From NCBI GenBank assembly GCA_964531285.1, contig CAZHDI010000001.1, positions 1-64,000 on the forward strand: a stretch of DNA of 64,000 nucleotides, in the 5' to 3' direction. The DNA comes from CAZHDI01 sp964531285 (GTDB lineage: Bacteria; Pseudomonadota; Alphaproteobacteria; JAJFIK01). Below are positions 25,191 through 33,532 of the stretch, piece after piece; position 1 is the first letter of the stretch; every line of letters begins with the position of its first letter. Both the position numbers and the translations under genes were made by a program. The notes beneath the pieces are model-generated. The model was given only the letters and a program-made list of their open reading frames with translations. It had not been told where the DNA came from and did not search any database.

Positions 25191-26501
25191 TCGGGCCTTG
25201 TCTGCTTCGAACCGGCGTCCGGCCCAATAGAACAAGGGAATCGCCAGAGCCGACAGGCCTGTGAAAACAACGAGGGTGACGGTGTAGGGCTCGGCAACGC
25301 CAGCCGAAATCAGCGCGTCGATCAGGATCCCGCCCCCGGTGATGCCGATCCCAAGGCCCACGAGATTCAGCATGAGGATGTAGAAAGCCACCACGGTGGA
25401 CCGGATCTGGGGCGGCACCAATTCCTGAACGGTCGCAAAGGTCGGCCCGTAAAAAATCCCGAGCTGAAAATAAGCAAGGCCATAGGCGATGTAGAACCAA
25501 TATGTGTCCGGCTCCACGAGCCGGAAGGAGATATTGACCGGCGTGAGCAGAAGCAGGGACCAGCACAGGAATAGGGGCCGGCCCGTCCCGGTGATGCGCT
25601 GCCAGGCATCGCTGAGCAGACCCCCGGTGAGATTCCCGGCGATGCCGCCGACCAGGGCGAGATAGCCGGCGATCTGGGCGATTTCCGCCCGGTCGAAGCC
25701 GCGCTCTTGCACCAGCCAAAGCTGTTCGAAGGCCGCCGCCCCAAGAATGAAGTGGACCGCCACGCCCCCGGCGATGGTGAGCGAGAGGGCCGGAGAGCGC
25801 TTCAGCGCACCAAACAGGTGACGCACGATATCGCCCAGGCTGCGCCGCCGGGGTGCCGCGATGACCGGGCCGCCGCTCATGCGGCGGGGCGTTTCCCGAA
25901 CGAACAAAAGGACCACGGCAAAGAACAGGCCGATCGCCCCGAGCAGATAGAAGCAGGCCCGCCAGCCAATGGCCGGCCCAAGATAGCCGGCGACGAGCAG
26001 GCTGACACCCACGCCGAGCGGCACGCCCATATAGTAAAAGCCCGCCGCGAAGCCCAGGCGGCTCGCCGGAAAGCGGTCCGCCAGCATCGACATGGACGCC
26101 GGCGTGAGCACGGACTCCCCCACCCCGATCAGCATGCGCGGAATGGCCAGAGACACAAAGCCCCGGGCGGCCCCGGACAGGGCCGTGAAGGCGCTCCACA
26201 AGGCCAGTCCCCCGGCCACCAGGCGCGGACGATGCACGAGGTCAGCCAGAGCCCCGGCGAACAGGCCCATGGCTGCGTAGAACACGATGAAGACGAAACC
26301 CGTCAGCAGACCGAATTCCGTATTGGTCAGTCCGAGATCGGGCACGATGAAATTGGCGAAGCTCGCCAGGAGCTGACGATCCACGAAATTCAGGACGTTC
26401 AGGATCGTCAGTAGGGTGAGGAATGCGTAGTCCCCGGCCCCGACCCGCTGTGTCTCGTCGTCCGGCGCCTGTGCGGCGCCCGGCCTGGTCTCGTCCATCA
26501 T
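25095..26501 (-). CDS. MFS transporter, spinster type, with an overwritten C-terminus
   Basis: A 468-residue major facilitator with twelve membrane spans. The first span carries LNVLNFVDRQLLASFA, the loop 2-3 region GALADLVHRPRLVAGG and span 4-5 RMLIGVGESVLTPASMSMLADRF, all typical of the spinster-like bacterial MFS group. Family-like sequence ends at FYWAGRRFEADKARLF; the last 30 or so residues (Cys/Gly/Ser-rich) are read out of frame from the IS scar. The membrane core is whole, so function may survive. ATG 26501 follows AGGGAGGACC. It is monocistronic, with its own upstream region shared with the divergent heparinase gene. Substrate unknown. Confidence 0.85.
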   Translation of the reverse strand: MMDETRPGAAQAPDDETQRVGAGDYAFLTLLTILNVLNFVDRQLLASFANFIVPDLGLTNTEFGLLTGFVFIVFYAAMGLFAGALADLVHRPRLVAGGLALWSAFTALSGAARGFVSLAIPRMLIGVGESVLTPASMSMLADRFPASRLGFAAGFYYMGVPLGVGVSLLVAGYLGPAIGWRACFYLLGAIGLFFAVVLLFVRETPRRMSGGPVIAAPRRRSLGDIVRHLFGALKRSPALSLTIAGGVAVHFILGAAAFEQLWLVQERGFDRAEIAQIAGYLALVGGIAGNLTGGLLSDAWQRITGTGRPLFLCWSLLLLTPVNISFRLVEPDTYWFYIAYGLAYFQLGIFYGPTFATVQELVPPQIRSTVVAFYILMLNLVGLGIGITGGGILIDALISAGVAEPYTVTLVVFTGLSALAIPLFYWAGRRFEADKARLFTQDAESHARHACGSNGSGLGSGRCCGLDG

Positions 26502-26703
26502 CGGTCCTCCCTGGGACGCGGCCCTATTTCTGCGGGGCATGCGTCCGATCCCGCGGCCTCTGACGTGCCGCTCCATTAGCCCTTTAGTCTAGGCGGTGGG
26601 TCCGCGCCCTGTCGATGGGGACAGCCTCAAGCATGGCCTTGCCCCACCGCCGGCACAGTCCTATGGCTTGCTGCGCCACGGAGCGTGACCCAACGGAGCA
26701 AGC

Positions 26704-28383
26704 ATGCTGGACAAGGCCCGCCTTTACGCCGAGACCCTGCGCCATCTGCAGCCCGTCCAGATTTACGGCCGGCTGTTGCACAAGATGCGGTCGCGGCGGC
26801 TCCCAGCGGGGGAAACGCCGGCCCGGCGCGCCATCACCGGCCCTTGGCATGCGCCCTGCCGGCCACCGGCAAGCCTGGTGGGCCAGCGACGCGTTCGGCT
26901 CCTGAACGAAGAGGGCAGCATCGAGGCCGCGCGGGATTGGACGGCGCGGGACCGGTCGCCCCTGTGGGCCTACACGCTCCACTATTTCGAAGACATGGTG
27001 GCCGAGGGGGCGCAGACGCGGCGGGCCTGGCAGGCCGATCTGATCAAGCATTGGCTGGCAGGCAATCCGCCCCTGTCTCAGCCGGCCTGGGCACCCTATC
27101 CCCTGTCCCTGCGGATCCCGAATTGGATCATGGCCAGCCTTGACGGCTGGCCCCTGCCGGAAGCGTGCGTGGACAGCTTGGCCCTGCAAGCCCGCGCCCT
27201 GGCCCGGTCCGTGGAGCACCATCTCCAGGGCAATCATGTCCTGGCCAATGCCAAGGGGCTGATCTTTGCAGGTCTTTTTTTCCGCGGCGCAGAGGCCGGT
27301 GCGTGGCTGGATGAAGGGGAACGACTGTTTCTGTCCCAATGGCGCAAACAGATTTTGTCCGACGGCGGCCATTTCGAGCGTTCGGCCATGTATCACGCCA
27401 TCCTTTTGAAGGATCTGCTCGACGTCATCAATCTGTACGGGGCCTATGGGCGGGACGTGCCCGTTCATTGGGGCCCGCAGGCACGCGACATGCTGGACTG
27501 GCTCTCCGCCATGACCCATCCGGACGGGGCCATTGCGCTGTTCAACGACGCGGCCGTGGACGGTGCGCCCTCCCCGTCCGCCCTGGCCGCCTATGCTGCG
27601 CGCCTGGGCATCGCCGCACCGGATCCGGCAGGGGGCCCGGGCAGTGTGGATCTGGCGGCGACGGGCTATGTGCGGATGGCCTTCCCGTCCTACACGGCCT
27701 TTCTCGACGCCGCGCCGGTGGGACCGGACCACATTCCCGGCCATGCCCACGCGGACACGCTGAGCTTTGAACTGTCCGTCGGAACCACACGGGTCATCGT
27801 CGACGGCGGCACATCCACCTATCAGGATCCGGAGCATCGGCCCCGGGAGCGTTCGACGGCAGCCCACAACACGGTGGAGCTTGACGGGTCGGATTCCAGC
27901 GAAGTCTGGGCTCAGTTCCGGGTGGCCCGCCGGGCCCGGATCATGGACCGGGCCGTGGAGATCCGCGAGACCATGGTGGGTGTGACGGCGGCCCATGACG
28001 GCTATGCCCGTCTGCCGGGCAGTCCCGTCCACACCCGCACCTGGGTGGGCACCGGGCAGGACCTGACCATCACTGACCGTCTCACGGGGGTCCGGGGCGC
28101 AAAGCCTGTCCCCGTGCTGCGCTTTCACCTCGATCCCCGGGTTCAAGGCAATCTCGACAACCGCACGCTGACCGTCCGCGGCCCGGATGGGACGTGGCTG
28201 ACCGATCTGGTTCTCGATCCGGGACTGTCCTGGACTCTCGAGCCGGCCCTTGTGGCCCGGTCCTTCGGGATCCGAGAGCACACCAGCGTGCTCATAGGTC
28301 GTGGGGCGCCGGAGGACCTGCCCCGGACCGTCACGACACGGATCCGCATGACGCCGGCCGAAAGCGATCCGTCAGTGGCATGA
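26704..28383 (+). CDS. Heparinase II/III family protein
   Basis: A 559-residue protein with an N-terminal alpha/alpha toroid (residues 1-330, including WTLHYFED-like AYTLHYFEDM, WIMASLDGW and GNHVLANAKGLIFAG) and a C-terminal beta-sandwich with the signature PGHAHADTLSFEL and GTSTYQDPEHRPRERSTAAHNTV. It would cleave an acidic polysaccharide by beta-elimination; SAMYHAILLKD holds the likely catalytic Tyr-His region. No signal peptide is visible, which is common for the members found in capsule and exopolysaccharide loci. It opens the EPS group and converges with the GT4 gene 10 bases away. Confidence 0.9.
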   Translation: MLDKARLYAETLRHLQPVQIYGRLLHKMRSRRLPAGETPARRAITGPWHAPCRPPASLVGQRRVRLLNEEGSIEAARDWTARDRSPLWAYTLHYFEDMVAEGAQTRRAWQADLIKHWLAGNPPLSQPAWAPYPLSLRIPNWIMASLDGWPLPEACVDSLALQARALARSVEHHLQGNHVLANAKGLIFAGLFFRGAEAGAWLDEGERLFLSQWRKQILSDGGHFERSAMYHAILLKDLLDVINLYGAYGRDVPVHWGPQARDMLDWLSAMTHPDGAIALFNDAAVDGAPSPSALAAYAARLGIAAPDPAGGPGSVDLAATGYVRMAFPSYTAFLDAAPVGPDHIPGHAHADTLSFELSVGTTRVIVDGGTSTYQDPEHRPRERSTAAHNTVELDGSDSSEVWAQFRVARRARIMDRAVEIRETMVGVTAAHDGYARLPGSPVHTRTWVGTGQDLTITDRLTGVRGAKPVPVLRFHLDPRVQGNLDNRTLTVRGPDGTWLTDLVLDPGLSWTLEPALVARSFGIREHTSVLIGRGAPEDLPRTVTTRIRMTPAESDPSVA

Positions 28384-28393
28384 CGGCGAGGCG

Positions 28394-29662
28394 TCAGGCC
28401 CGGGCGCGGGCACGGGCCTCATTGACGTTCACGGCGCCCGATCCGTCGAGGGCCTTTTCGAAACAGGCAAGGGCGGCCTTTGCCAGTTCGCGCCGGTCAT
28501 AGCGGGTGCGCACCATTTCAAGGCCGCCGCTGCGATAGCCGGCCAGCCGGTCGCGGTTATCGGCGAGCCCCGCAATCGCGGCGGTGATCTCGTCCACATT
28601 TTCCGGCTCGACGCACAGACCGGCCTGCGCCTCCGCGATGATCCCGGCGCTCTCGCCCTCGACGCCCATGAGGATGGGCACGCCCAGAGCCATGAGCTCA
28701 AAGATCTTGGAGGGGATGACCGTTTCGAACACCGGATCCTTTTTCAGATGGACCAAGGCAAGATCCAGGGAGCGGAGCGTGCGGGCGATTTCCCCATGGG
28801 GCACGAAATCCCGGAAATGGAGCCGGGTCAGCCCGGCCTCGCGCGCCCGTTGTTCCAGCGCGGCCCGCTCGGCGCCTTCGCCTTGGATGAGAATGTGAAT
28901 ATCCTCGCGACCCTTCAGCCGCTCCGCGGCGGCAACCAGAGCCGACAGGCCATGGGCCATGCCGACCGTGCCCACATACCCCGCAAGAAAGGCCGTATCC
29001 GGAACGCCGAGGCCGGCGCGGATCTCCGGATCGGCGGGACCGGGCAGGAATTGGGTCGCGTCCACCCCATTGGTGACCACATCGATCCGGCTTGCGTCGA
29101 TGCCCCGCTCCACAAGATCGCGCTTGAAGGAATGGGTGAGCGCCAGAACACGCGACGCGCTGCGATAAAGCCCCAGTTCCATGCGCTCCACCAGTCGGAG
29201 CAGAGGACTGGATGAGGCGCCCACGGCCTTGATGGATGCGGGCCACAGATCCCGCAATTCGAACACCCAGGGCACGGACCAGCGCCGGGCGAGCAGCGCC
29301 CCGGCCATGGCCACCGTGATGGGAGGAGAACTGGCGACCAGAATGTCCGGCCGCGGCAGGGCCCCCGACTGGACGATGGCACTGGCCATGAAACTGGAAT
29401 AGTCGAGAACGCGGCGGATGCTGCCCGCATTGGGTGCCAGATAGGTCTTTATGCGAATGACCCGAATGCCATGCATCCATTCTTCTTGACGCCAGACATT
29501 CTTGTAACCGTCGAACACCTGGCCCCTGGGGGCATTGGGCACGCAGGTCACGACGGTGACCCGATGGCCCCGGGCGACCCATTCCTTGGCATGGGCCAGG
29601 GTCCTGACGGGGACGGCCGTGACTTCAGGGGCAAAACGGTCCGTCAGCACCATGATATGCAT
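28394..29662 (-). CDS. GT4 glycosyltransferase (WbuB-like)
   Basis: A 422-residue GT-B enzyme. The N-terminal half has LTDRFAPEVTAVPVRTLAHAKEW and ARGHRVTVVTCVPN; the C-terminal half has GYVGTVGMAHGLSALVAAAERL and VIPSKIFELMALGVPILMG, where the Glu of the E-x7-E motif binds the donor. This pattern fits WbuB-type aminosugar transferases of O-antigen and capsule loci. AAGGAGAG lies nine bases before ATG 29662; an in-frame ATG at 29683 is less well placed. It sits between the heparinase and the initiating sugar transferase, consistent with adding the second sugar of an exopolysaccharide repeat. Donor sugar uncertain. Confidence 0.88.
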   Translation of the reverse strand: MHIMVLTDRFAPEVTAVPVRTLAHAKEWVARGHRVTVVTCVPNAPRGQVFDGYKNVWRQEEWMHGIRVIRIKTYLAPNAGSIRRVLDYSSFMASAIVQSGALPRPDILVASSPPITVAMAGALLARRWSVPWVFELRDLWPASIKAVGASSSPLLRLVERMELGLYRSASRVLALTHSFKRDLVERGIDASRIDVVTNGVDATQFLPGPADPEIRAGLGVPDTAFLAGYVGTVGMAHGLSALVAAAERLKGREDIHILIQGEGAERAALEQRAREAGLTRLHFRDFVPHGEIARTLRSLDLALVHLKKDPVFETVIPSKIFELMALGVPILMGVEGESAGIIAEAQAGLCVEPENVDEITAAIAGLADNRDRLAGYRSGGLEMVRTRYDRRELAKAALACFEKALDGSGAVNVNEARARARA

Positions 29663-30221
29663 ACGCGTCACTCTCCTTGCCATAGCCCGTGCCCATGGCC
29701 CATGCGGACCCGAGCGAATGCGGGCGGGCGTCTCTCATCCAGGACCGCCGCGCCGGATGACCCGGTGTTCCGGTCCGCCTTTGCCATGATCGGGCGGCGG
29801 ATCCGATACCGGGCATGCCGGCGGCGCGAACGCAGTGCCTCCAAAACACCTGACGCCGGGGCTTTATGCGATTTTCCTCGGCAAGGAAAGCCAGGGCATG
29901 GCAAGACGCAAACCGAATCGCATCACCGTAACCGCGGCGGCGTGAGAGCCCGCCTCTGGCGCCATTCCAACACGACGCCCCTTCGGATCGGTTTGGCATG
30001 GCCCCTGCTAGGACCAAAGGGAAAGCGGTCTTGCTCCCATGGGGTGTAGACCGGCTTTCAAAACGCTGCGATTGAAGGACGTTTCGCCCATGAGTGTGGC
30101 CCATGGGTCACGAGAAAACGACCGGACCAGGGAATCAGGCGGTTTTTTAGCTGACGGGCGGTTCGTTAGGTGTTACCTGAACGCTAAGTTGTCAGTGGCG
30201 TTCCATTATGCGTTTGTGATC
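29663..30221. other. Intergenic region upstream of the sugar transferase
   Basis: A 559-base gap between divergent EPS genes. The part from about 30120 to 30220 is richer in A and T and is the likely promoter region for the sugar transferase. The frame is open leftward from the sugar transferase to 30039, but the added sequence has no family resemblance. No RNA gene or strong hairpin was seen. Confidence 0.45.
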
Positions 30222-30890
30222 ATGAAGAATTGGTATTCCTCATACGGCAAGCGAACTTTCGATGTGTTGGCGGCCGCTCTCCTCCTTATTGCTATCATGC
30301 CATTGGGCTTGATCGTCGGCTTCGCTGTGCGGATTTTCCTGGGCTCACCGGTCCTGTTTACTCAATGCCGGGGGGGATACAGGAACGAACCTTTCCAGAT
30401 GGTAAAGTTTCGGTCCATGACCAATGCGCGGGATGCCAAAGGCGATCTCCTGCCCGATGATCAGCGCCTGACCCGATTCGGCCGCTTTCTCCGCGCGACC
30501 AGCATCGACGAATTGCCACAACTATGGCATGTGCTGTGCGGCAAGATGAGCTTGATTGGTCCCCGCCCTTTCGTCATCGAATATATGGCGCTCTACACGC
30601 CCGAGCAGAAACGCCGCCACGATGTGCGTCCCGGCATTACCGGCTTGGCCCAGGTTATGGGTCGGAACAATCTGAGCTGGGACGAAAAATTTTCCTACGA
30701 CCTGGAATATGTCGACAGCGTCTCGTTCCGGCTCGACATGAAAATCCTGCTCAGGACCTTCGGTGTGATTGTGTGCCGATCCGGCGTGTCGGCCCGAAAC
30801 CATCCGACCATGCCCACATGGCAGGGCAGCGATTGGGACAATGGCGACTGGAAAACGGCGTCAACCATGGTCACGCGCCGCAGTCAGTAA
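30222..30890 (+). CDS. Initiating sugar transferase (polyprenyl-phosphate glycosyl-1-phosphate transferase)
   Basis: A 222-residue enzyme of the bacterial sugar transferase family, in the compact PglC-like form with a single N-terminal membrane helix. It moves a sugar-1-phosphate from a UDP-sugar to undecaprenyl phosphate, starting repeat-unit synthesis. Key motifs are KRTFDVLAAALLL, FQMVKFRSMT, LPDDQRLTRFGRFLRATSIDELPQL (catalytic Asp-Glu pair), MSLIGPRP and VRPGITGLAQV. ATG 30222 puts the start right before the conserved membrane helix; no strong ribosome site is seen. It lies opposite the wecBC genes, whose product could feed the same polymer. Confidence 0.9.
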   Translation: MKNWYSSYGKRTFDVLAAALLLIAIMPLGLIVGFAVRIFLGSPVLFTQCRGGYRNEPFQMVKFRSMTNARDAKGDLLPDDQRLTRFGRFLRATSIDELPQLWHVLCGKMSLIGPRPFVIEYMALYTPEQKRRHDVRPGITGLAQVMGRNNLSWDEKFSYDLEYVDSVSFRLDMKILLRTFGVIVCRSGVSARNHPTMPTWQGSDWDNGDWKTASTMVTRRSQ

Positions 30891-31002
30891 CGAGCGGTTT
30901 TTCCTTGGCTTGAGTCCAATCAGCGGTGAGGCGGTCGACGGTCATCGCTTCAAAAGCGCGTCTTCGGAAACAACAGTCCAGGCGCTCGACCGGTGTTCGA
31001 TC

Positions 31003-32307
31003 CTATCGGCCGAGCGGTGAGGCTAAGGACCGGGTCGGCTCCCGTCCGCCCGCCCAAAAGCCCCTTGTATCCACGAGAATGCGTGCCTCAAGCAGCGCAC
31101 GGGTAATGGCCTCGAAGGGTCGGTGATCGACCAGCAGCACCACGATCTCGGCCTCCTGGACAGCCTCCATCATATCCGTGAACGTCACATCCAGGCCCTT
31201 CAGTTCCGCCGGCGGACCGGGCAGGAACGGATCGGCCGCAAGCACGCGCCCTGGATAGGCCCGGGCCAAACGCGCCGTCACATCCAGCGCCGGGCTTTCC
31301 CGCACGTCGTCCACATTGGCCTTGAAGGTCAGTCCCAGACAGGCGATTCGCGCAGACGGTGCCCGACGGGGGTTAAGGTCCGCCAGCGCCGCCGCGACCC
31401 GGGCCACGACCCGGTCCGGACGGCCATCATTCACGCCCCGGGCCGCCTGGATCAGCGGCGTATCCTCCGGCGCACTGGCCGCGATGAACCAGGGATCGAC
31501 CGCGATGCAATGGCCGCCGACGCCGGGGCCGGGCCGCAATATATTGACCCGCGGATGCCGGCTCGCCAGTTCGATCACGGACCAAACATCGATGTCGAGG
31601 CGCTCGCACACATTGGCAAGCTCATTGGCATAGGCGATGTTCACGTCCCGGAAGCCGTTCTCGGCCAGCTTGCACAGTTCGGCCACCCGGGCATTGGTCT
31701 TCACGCAGGGCGCCGCGACAAAAATCTTGTAAAGCTCTGCCGCCCTGTCGGCACAGGCCGGAGTCAGTCCACCGATCACCCGGTCGTTCTGCGTCAGTTC
31801 CTGGATGATCCGTCCGGGAAGCACCCGCTCGGGACAATAGGCGATGGCGAGATCCGCCGGTGTTTCGTCCGGGGCAGATGGAAGGTGCAGATCCGGACGA
31901 GCTTCAGCGAGCCACCCCCTCAACTTTTCCGTCGTGCCCACCGGCGATGTCGATTCGAGCACCACCAGATTGCCCCTTTGAAGCAAGGGCGCGATGCTCC
32001 GCGCCGCGGCCTCGATGAAGGTCAGATCCGCCTGGCGATCATCGGTGATGGGCGTTGGCACGGCGATGATGAAGGCGTCGGCGGGCCCGGGCTCAAGCGC
32101 GGCGCGCAGGCGGCCTGTCTCGACCGCTCCGTGGACCAGCATGTCCAGATCGGGCTCCACGATGTGGATCTCGCCGCGATTGATCGTGTCCACCACGGAG
32201 GGTTTGACATCGACCCCGAGGACATGGACACCCCGTGAGGCGAGTACCGCGGCGGTGGGCAGGCCGATATAGCCGAGCCCGATCATGTTGACGCGCTTAA
32301 AGGTCAT
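31003..32307 (-). CDS. wecC: UDP-N-acetyl-D-mannosamine dehydrogenase
   Basis: A 434-residue NAD-dependent enzyme that oxidises UDP-ManNAc twice to UDP-ManNAcA. The N-terminal Rossmann motif is GLGYIGLPTAAVLASRG; VPTPI and LESTSPVGTTEKL follow; the central domain has NGFRDVNIAYANELA; the catalytic Cys is in GPGVGGHCIAVDPWF. The C-terminal domain (LGLTFKANVDDVRESPAL) completes the family fold. The ATG at 32307 overlaps the end of wecB by 11 bases, showing tight coupling to the enzyme that makes its substrate. A related UDP-sugar dehydrogenase specificity is possible, but the wecB link favours ManNAc. Confidence 0.92.
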   Translation of the reverse strand: MTFKRVNMIGLGYIGLPTAAVLASRGVHVLGVDVKPSVVDTINRGEIHIVEPDLDMLVHGAVETGRLRAALEPGPADAFIIAVPTPITDDRQADLTFIEAAARSIAPLLQRGNLVVLESTSPVGTTEKLRGWLAEARPDLHLPSAPDETPADLAIAYCPERVLPGRIIQELTQNDRVIGGLTPACADRAAELYKIFVAAPCVKTNARVAELCKLAENGFRDVNIAYANELANVCERLDIDVWSVIELASRHPRVNILRPGPGVGGHCIAVDPWFIAASAPEDTPLIQAARGVNDGRPDRVVARVAAALADLNPRRAPSARIACLGLTFKANVDDVRESPALDVTARLARAYPGRVLAADPFLPGPPAELKGLDVTFTDMMEAVQEAEIVVLLVDHRPFEAITRALLEARILVDTRGFWAGGREPTRSLASPLGR

Positions 32308-33433
32308 GGACAGCCACCAGATCTTCCAGGATACGCGGGGCGGCCTTGCCATCCCCATACGGATTGGTTGCCCGGCTCATGGCCCGATAGGCCTCCGGAT
32401 CGTCGAGGAGGCGGGCGGCTTCGTCCACGAGCTGCCTTTCGTCTGTACCGACCAGCCGGACCGTGCCGGCATGGACGGCCTCAGGGCGCTCCGTGGTCTC
32501 CCGCATGACAAGAACGGGCTTGCCCAGAGACGGGGCCTCCTCCTGGACGCCGCCCGAGTCCGTGAGCACCAGATGGGCCCGGTCCATCAGTGTAATGAAG
32601 GGCAAGTAATCGAGGGGCTCGATCAGGCGGATATGGTCGTGACTGCCCAGAATGCGCTGGACCGGCTCGCGCACATTGGGATTGAGATGGACAGGATACA
32701 CCACATCCACATCGCCCCGTTCGGCAAGGCGCCGGATGCCCATGCAGACGCGCTCGAACCCGGGGCCGAAATTTTCCCGCCGATGGCCGGTCACAAGGAT
32801 CATTTTGCGGTTACTGTCCGTCCGTGGCAGGACGGATTCGGCCTCGGCCCGTTTTCCCGGGTCCCGCTCCAGCAGGTCACGGGCCAGCATGAGGGCGTCG
32901 ATGACCGTGTTGCCGGTGACGGTGACCGCATCCGGCGAAAGGCCTTCAGCCAGAAGATGGTCCCGGGCTGTGGCGGTGGGCGCGTAGTGGCGGTCGGCCA
33001 TCACGGAGGTCATGCGCCGGTTGCCTTCCTCCGGCCACGGTGCATACAGATCGCCGGTGCGCAGGCCCGCTTCCACATGGGCGACCGGGATCTGATGGTA
33101 ATAGGCCGCCAGGGCACCAGCGAAGGTGGTGGTCGTGTCCCCCTGCACGATGATGCGCTCCGGCGCCATGTCCGTCAAAACGGGGCGAAGGCGGTCGAGG
33201 ACGGCGGCCGTGATATCCGTGAGGTCCTGTCCCGGTTTCATGACAGCCAGATCCACATCCGGCTTGATGTCGAAAACCTTCAGCACCTGGTCGAGCATGC
33301 TGCGGTGCTGGCCGGTGACGCAGACCTTGAGGTCAATCCCCGGATGGGCGCCCAGGGTGTGGATCACGGGCGCGAGCTTGATGGCTTCCGGGCGGGTGCC
33401 CAGGATGCAAAGGATCCGGCGGGTCTGGGGCAT
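32297..33433 (-). CDS. wecB: UDP-N-acetylglucosamine 2-epimerase, non-hydrolysing
   Basis: A 378-residue GT-B-fold enzyme interconverting UDP-GlcNAc and UDP-ManNAc. Signature segments are LGTRPEAIKLAPVI, TGQHRSMLDQVL, VQGDTTTTFAGALAAYY, HVEAGLRTGDLYAPWPEEGNRR, VTGHRRENFGPGF and DSGGVQEEAPSLGKPVLVMR. Length is standard. It is the first gene of a two-gene operon with wecC, which together make UDP-ManNAcA for the surface polysaccharide locus. It starts about 100 bases from the 3' end of alaS. Confidence 0.95.
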   Translation of the reverse strand: MPQTRRILCILGTRPEAIKLAPVIHTLGAHPGIDLKVCVTGQHRSMLDQVLKVFDIKPDVDLAVMKPGQDLTDITAAVLDRLRPVLTDMAPERIIVQGDTTTTFAGALAAYYHQIPVAHVEAGLRTGDLYAPWPEEGNRRMTSVMADRHYAPTATARDHLLAEGLSPDAVTVTGNTVIDALMLARDLLERDPGKRAEAESVLPRTDSNRKMILVTGHRRENFGPGFERVCMGIRRLAERGDVDVVYPVHLNPNVREPVQRILGSHDHIRLIEPLDYLPFITLMDRAHLVLTDSGGVQEEAPSLGKPVLVMRETTERPEAVHAGTVRLVGTDERQLVDEAARLLDDPEAYRAMSRATNPYGDGKAAPRILEDLVAVHDL

Positions 33434-33532
33434 GGCGCGGTCTGCTCAATGGTTGAACGGGGTCTTAGGCGGGTTCAGCCGGCATAGCCTGCTTCGCGTC
33501 CCAATTAAACCCCGAAGGCCCGGTGAAGCCGG

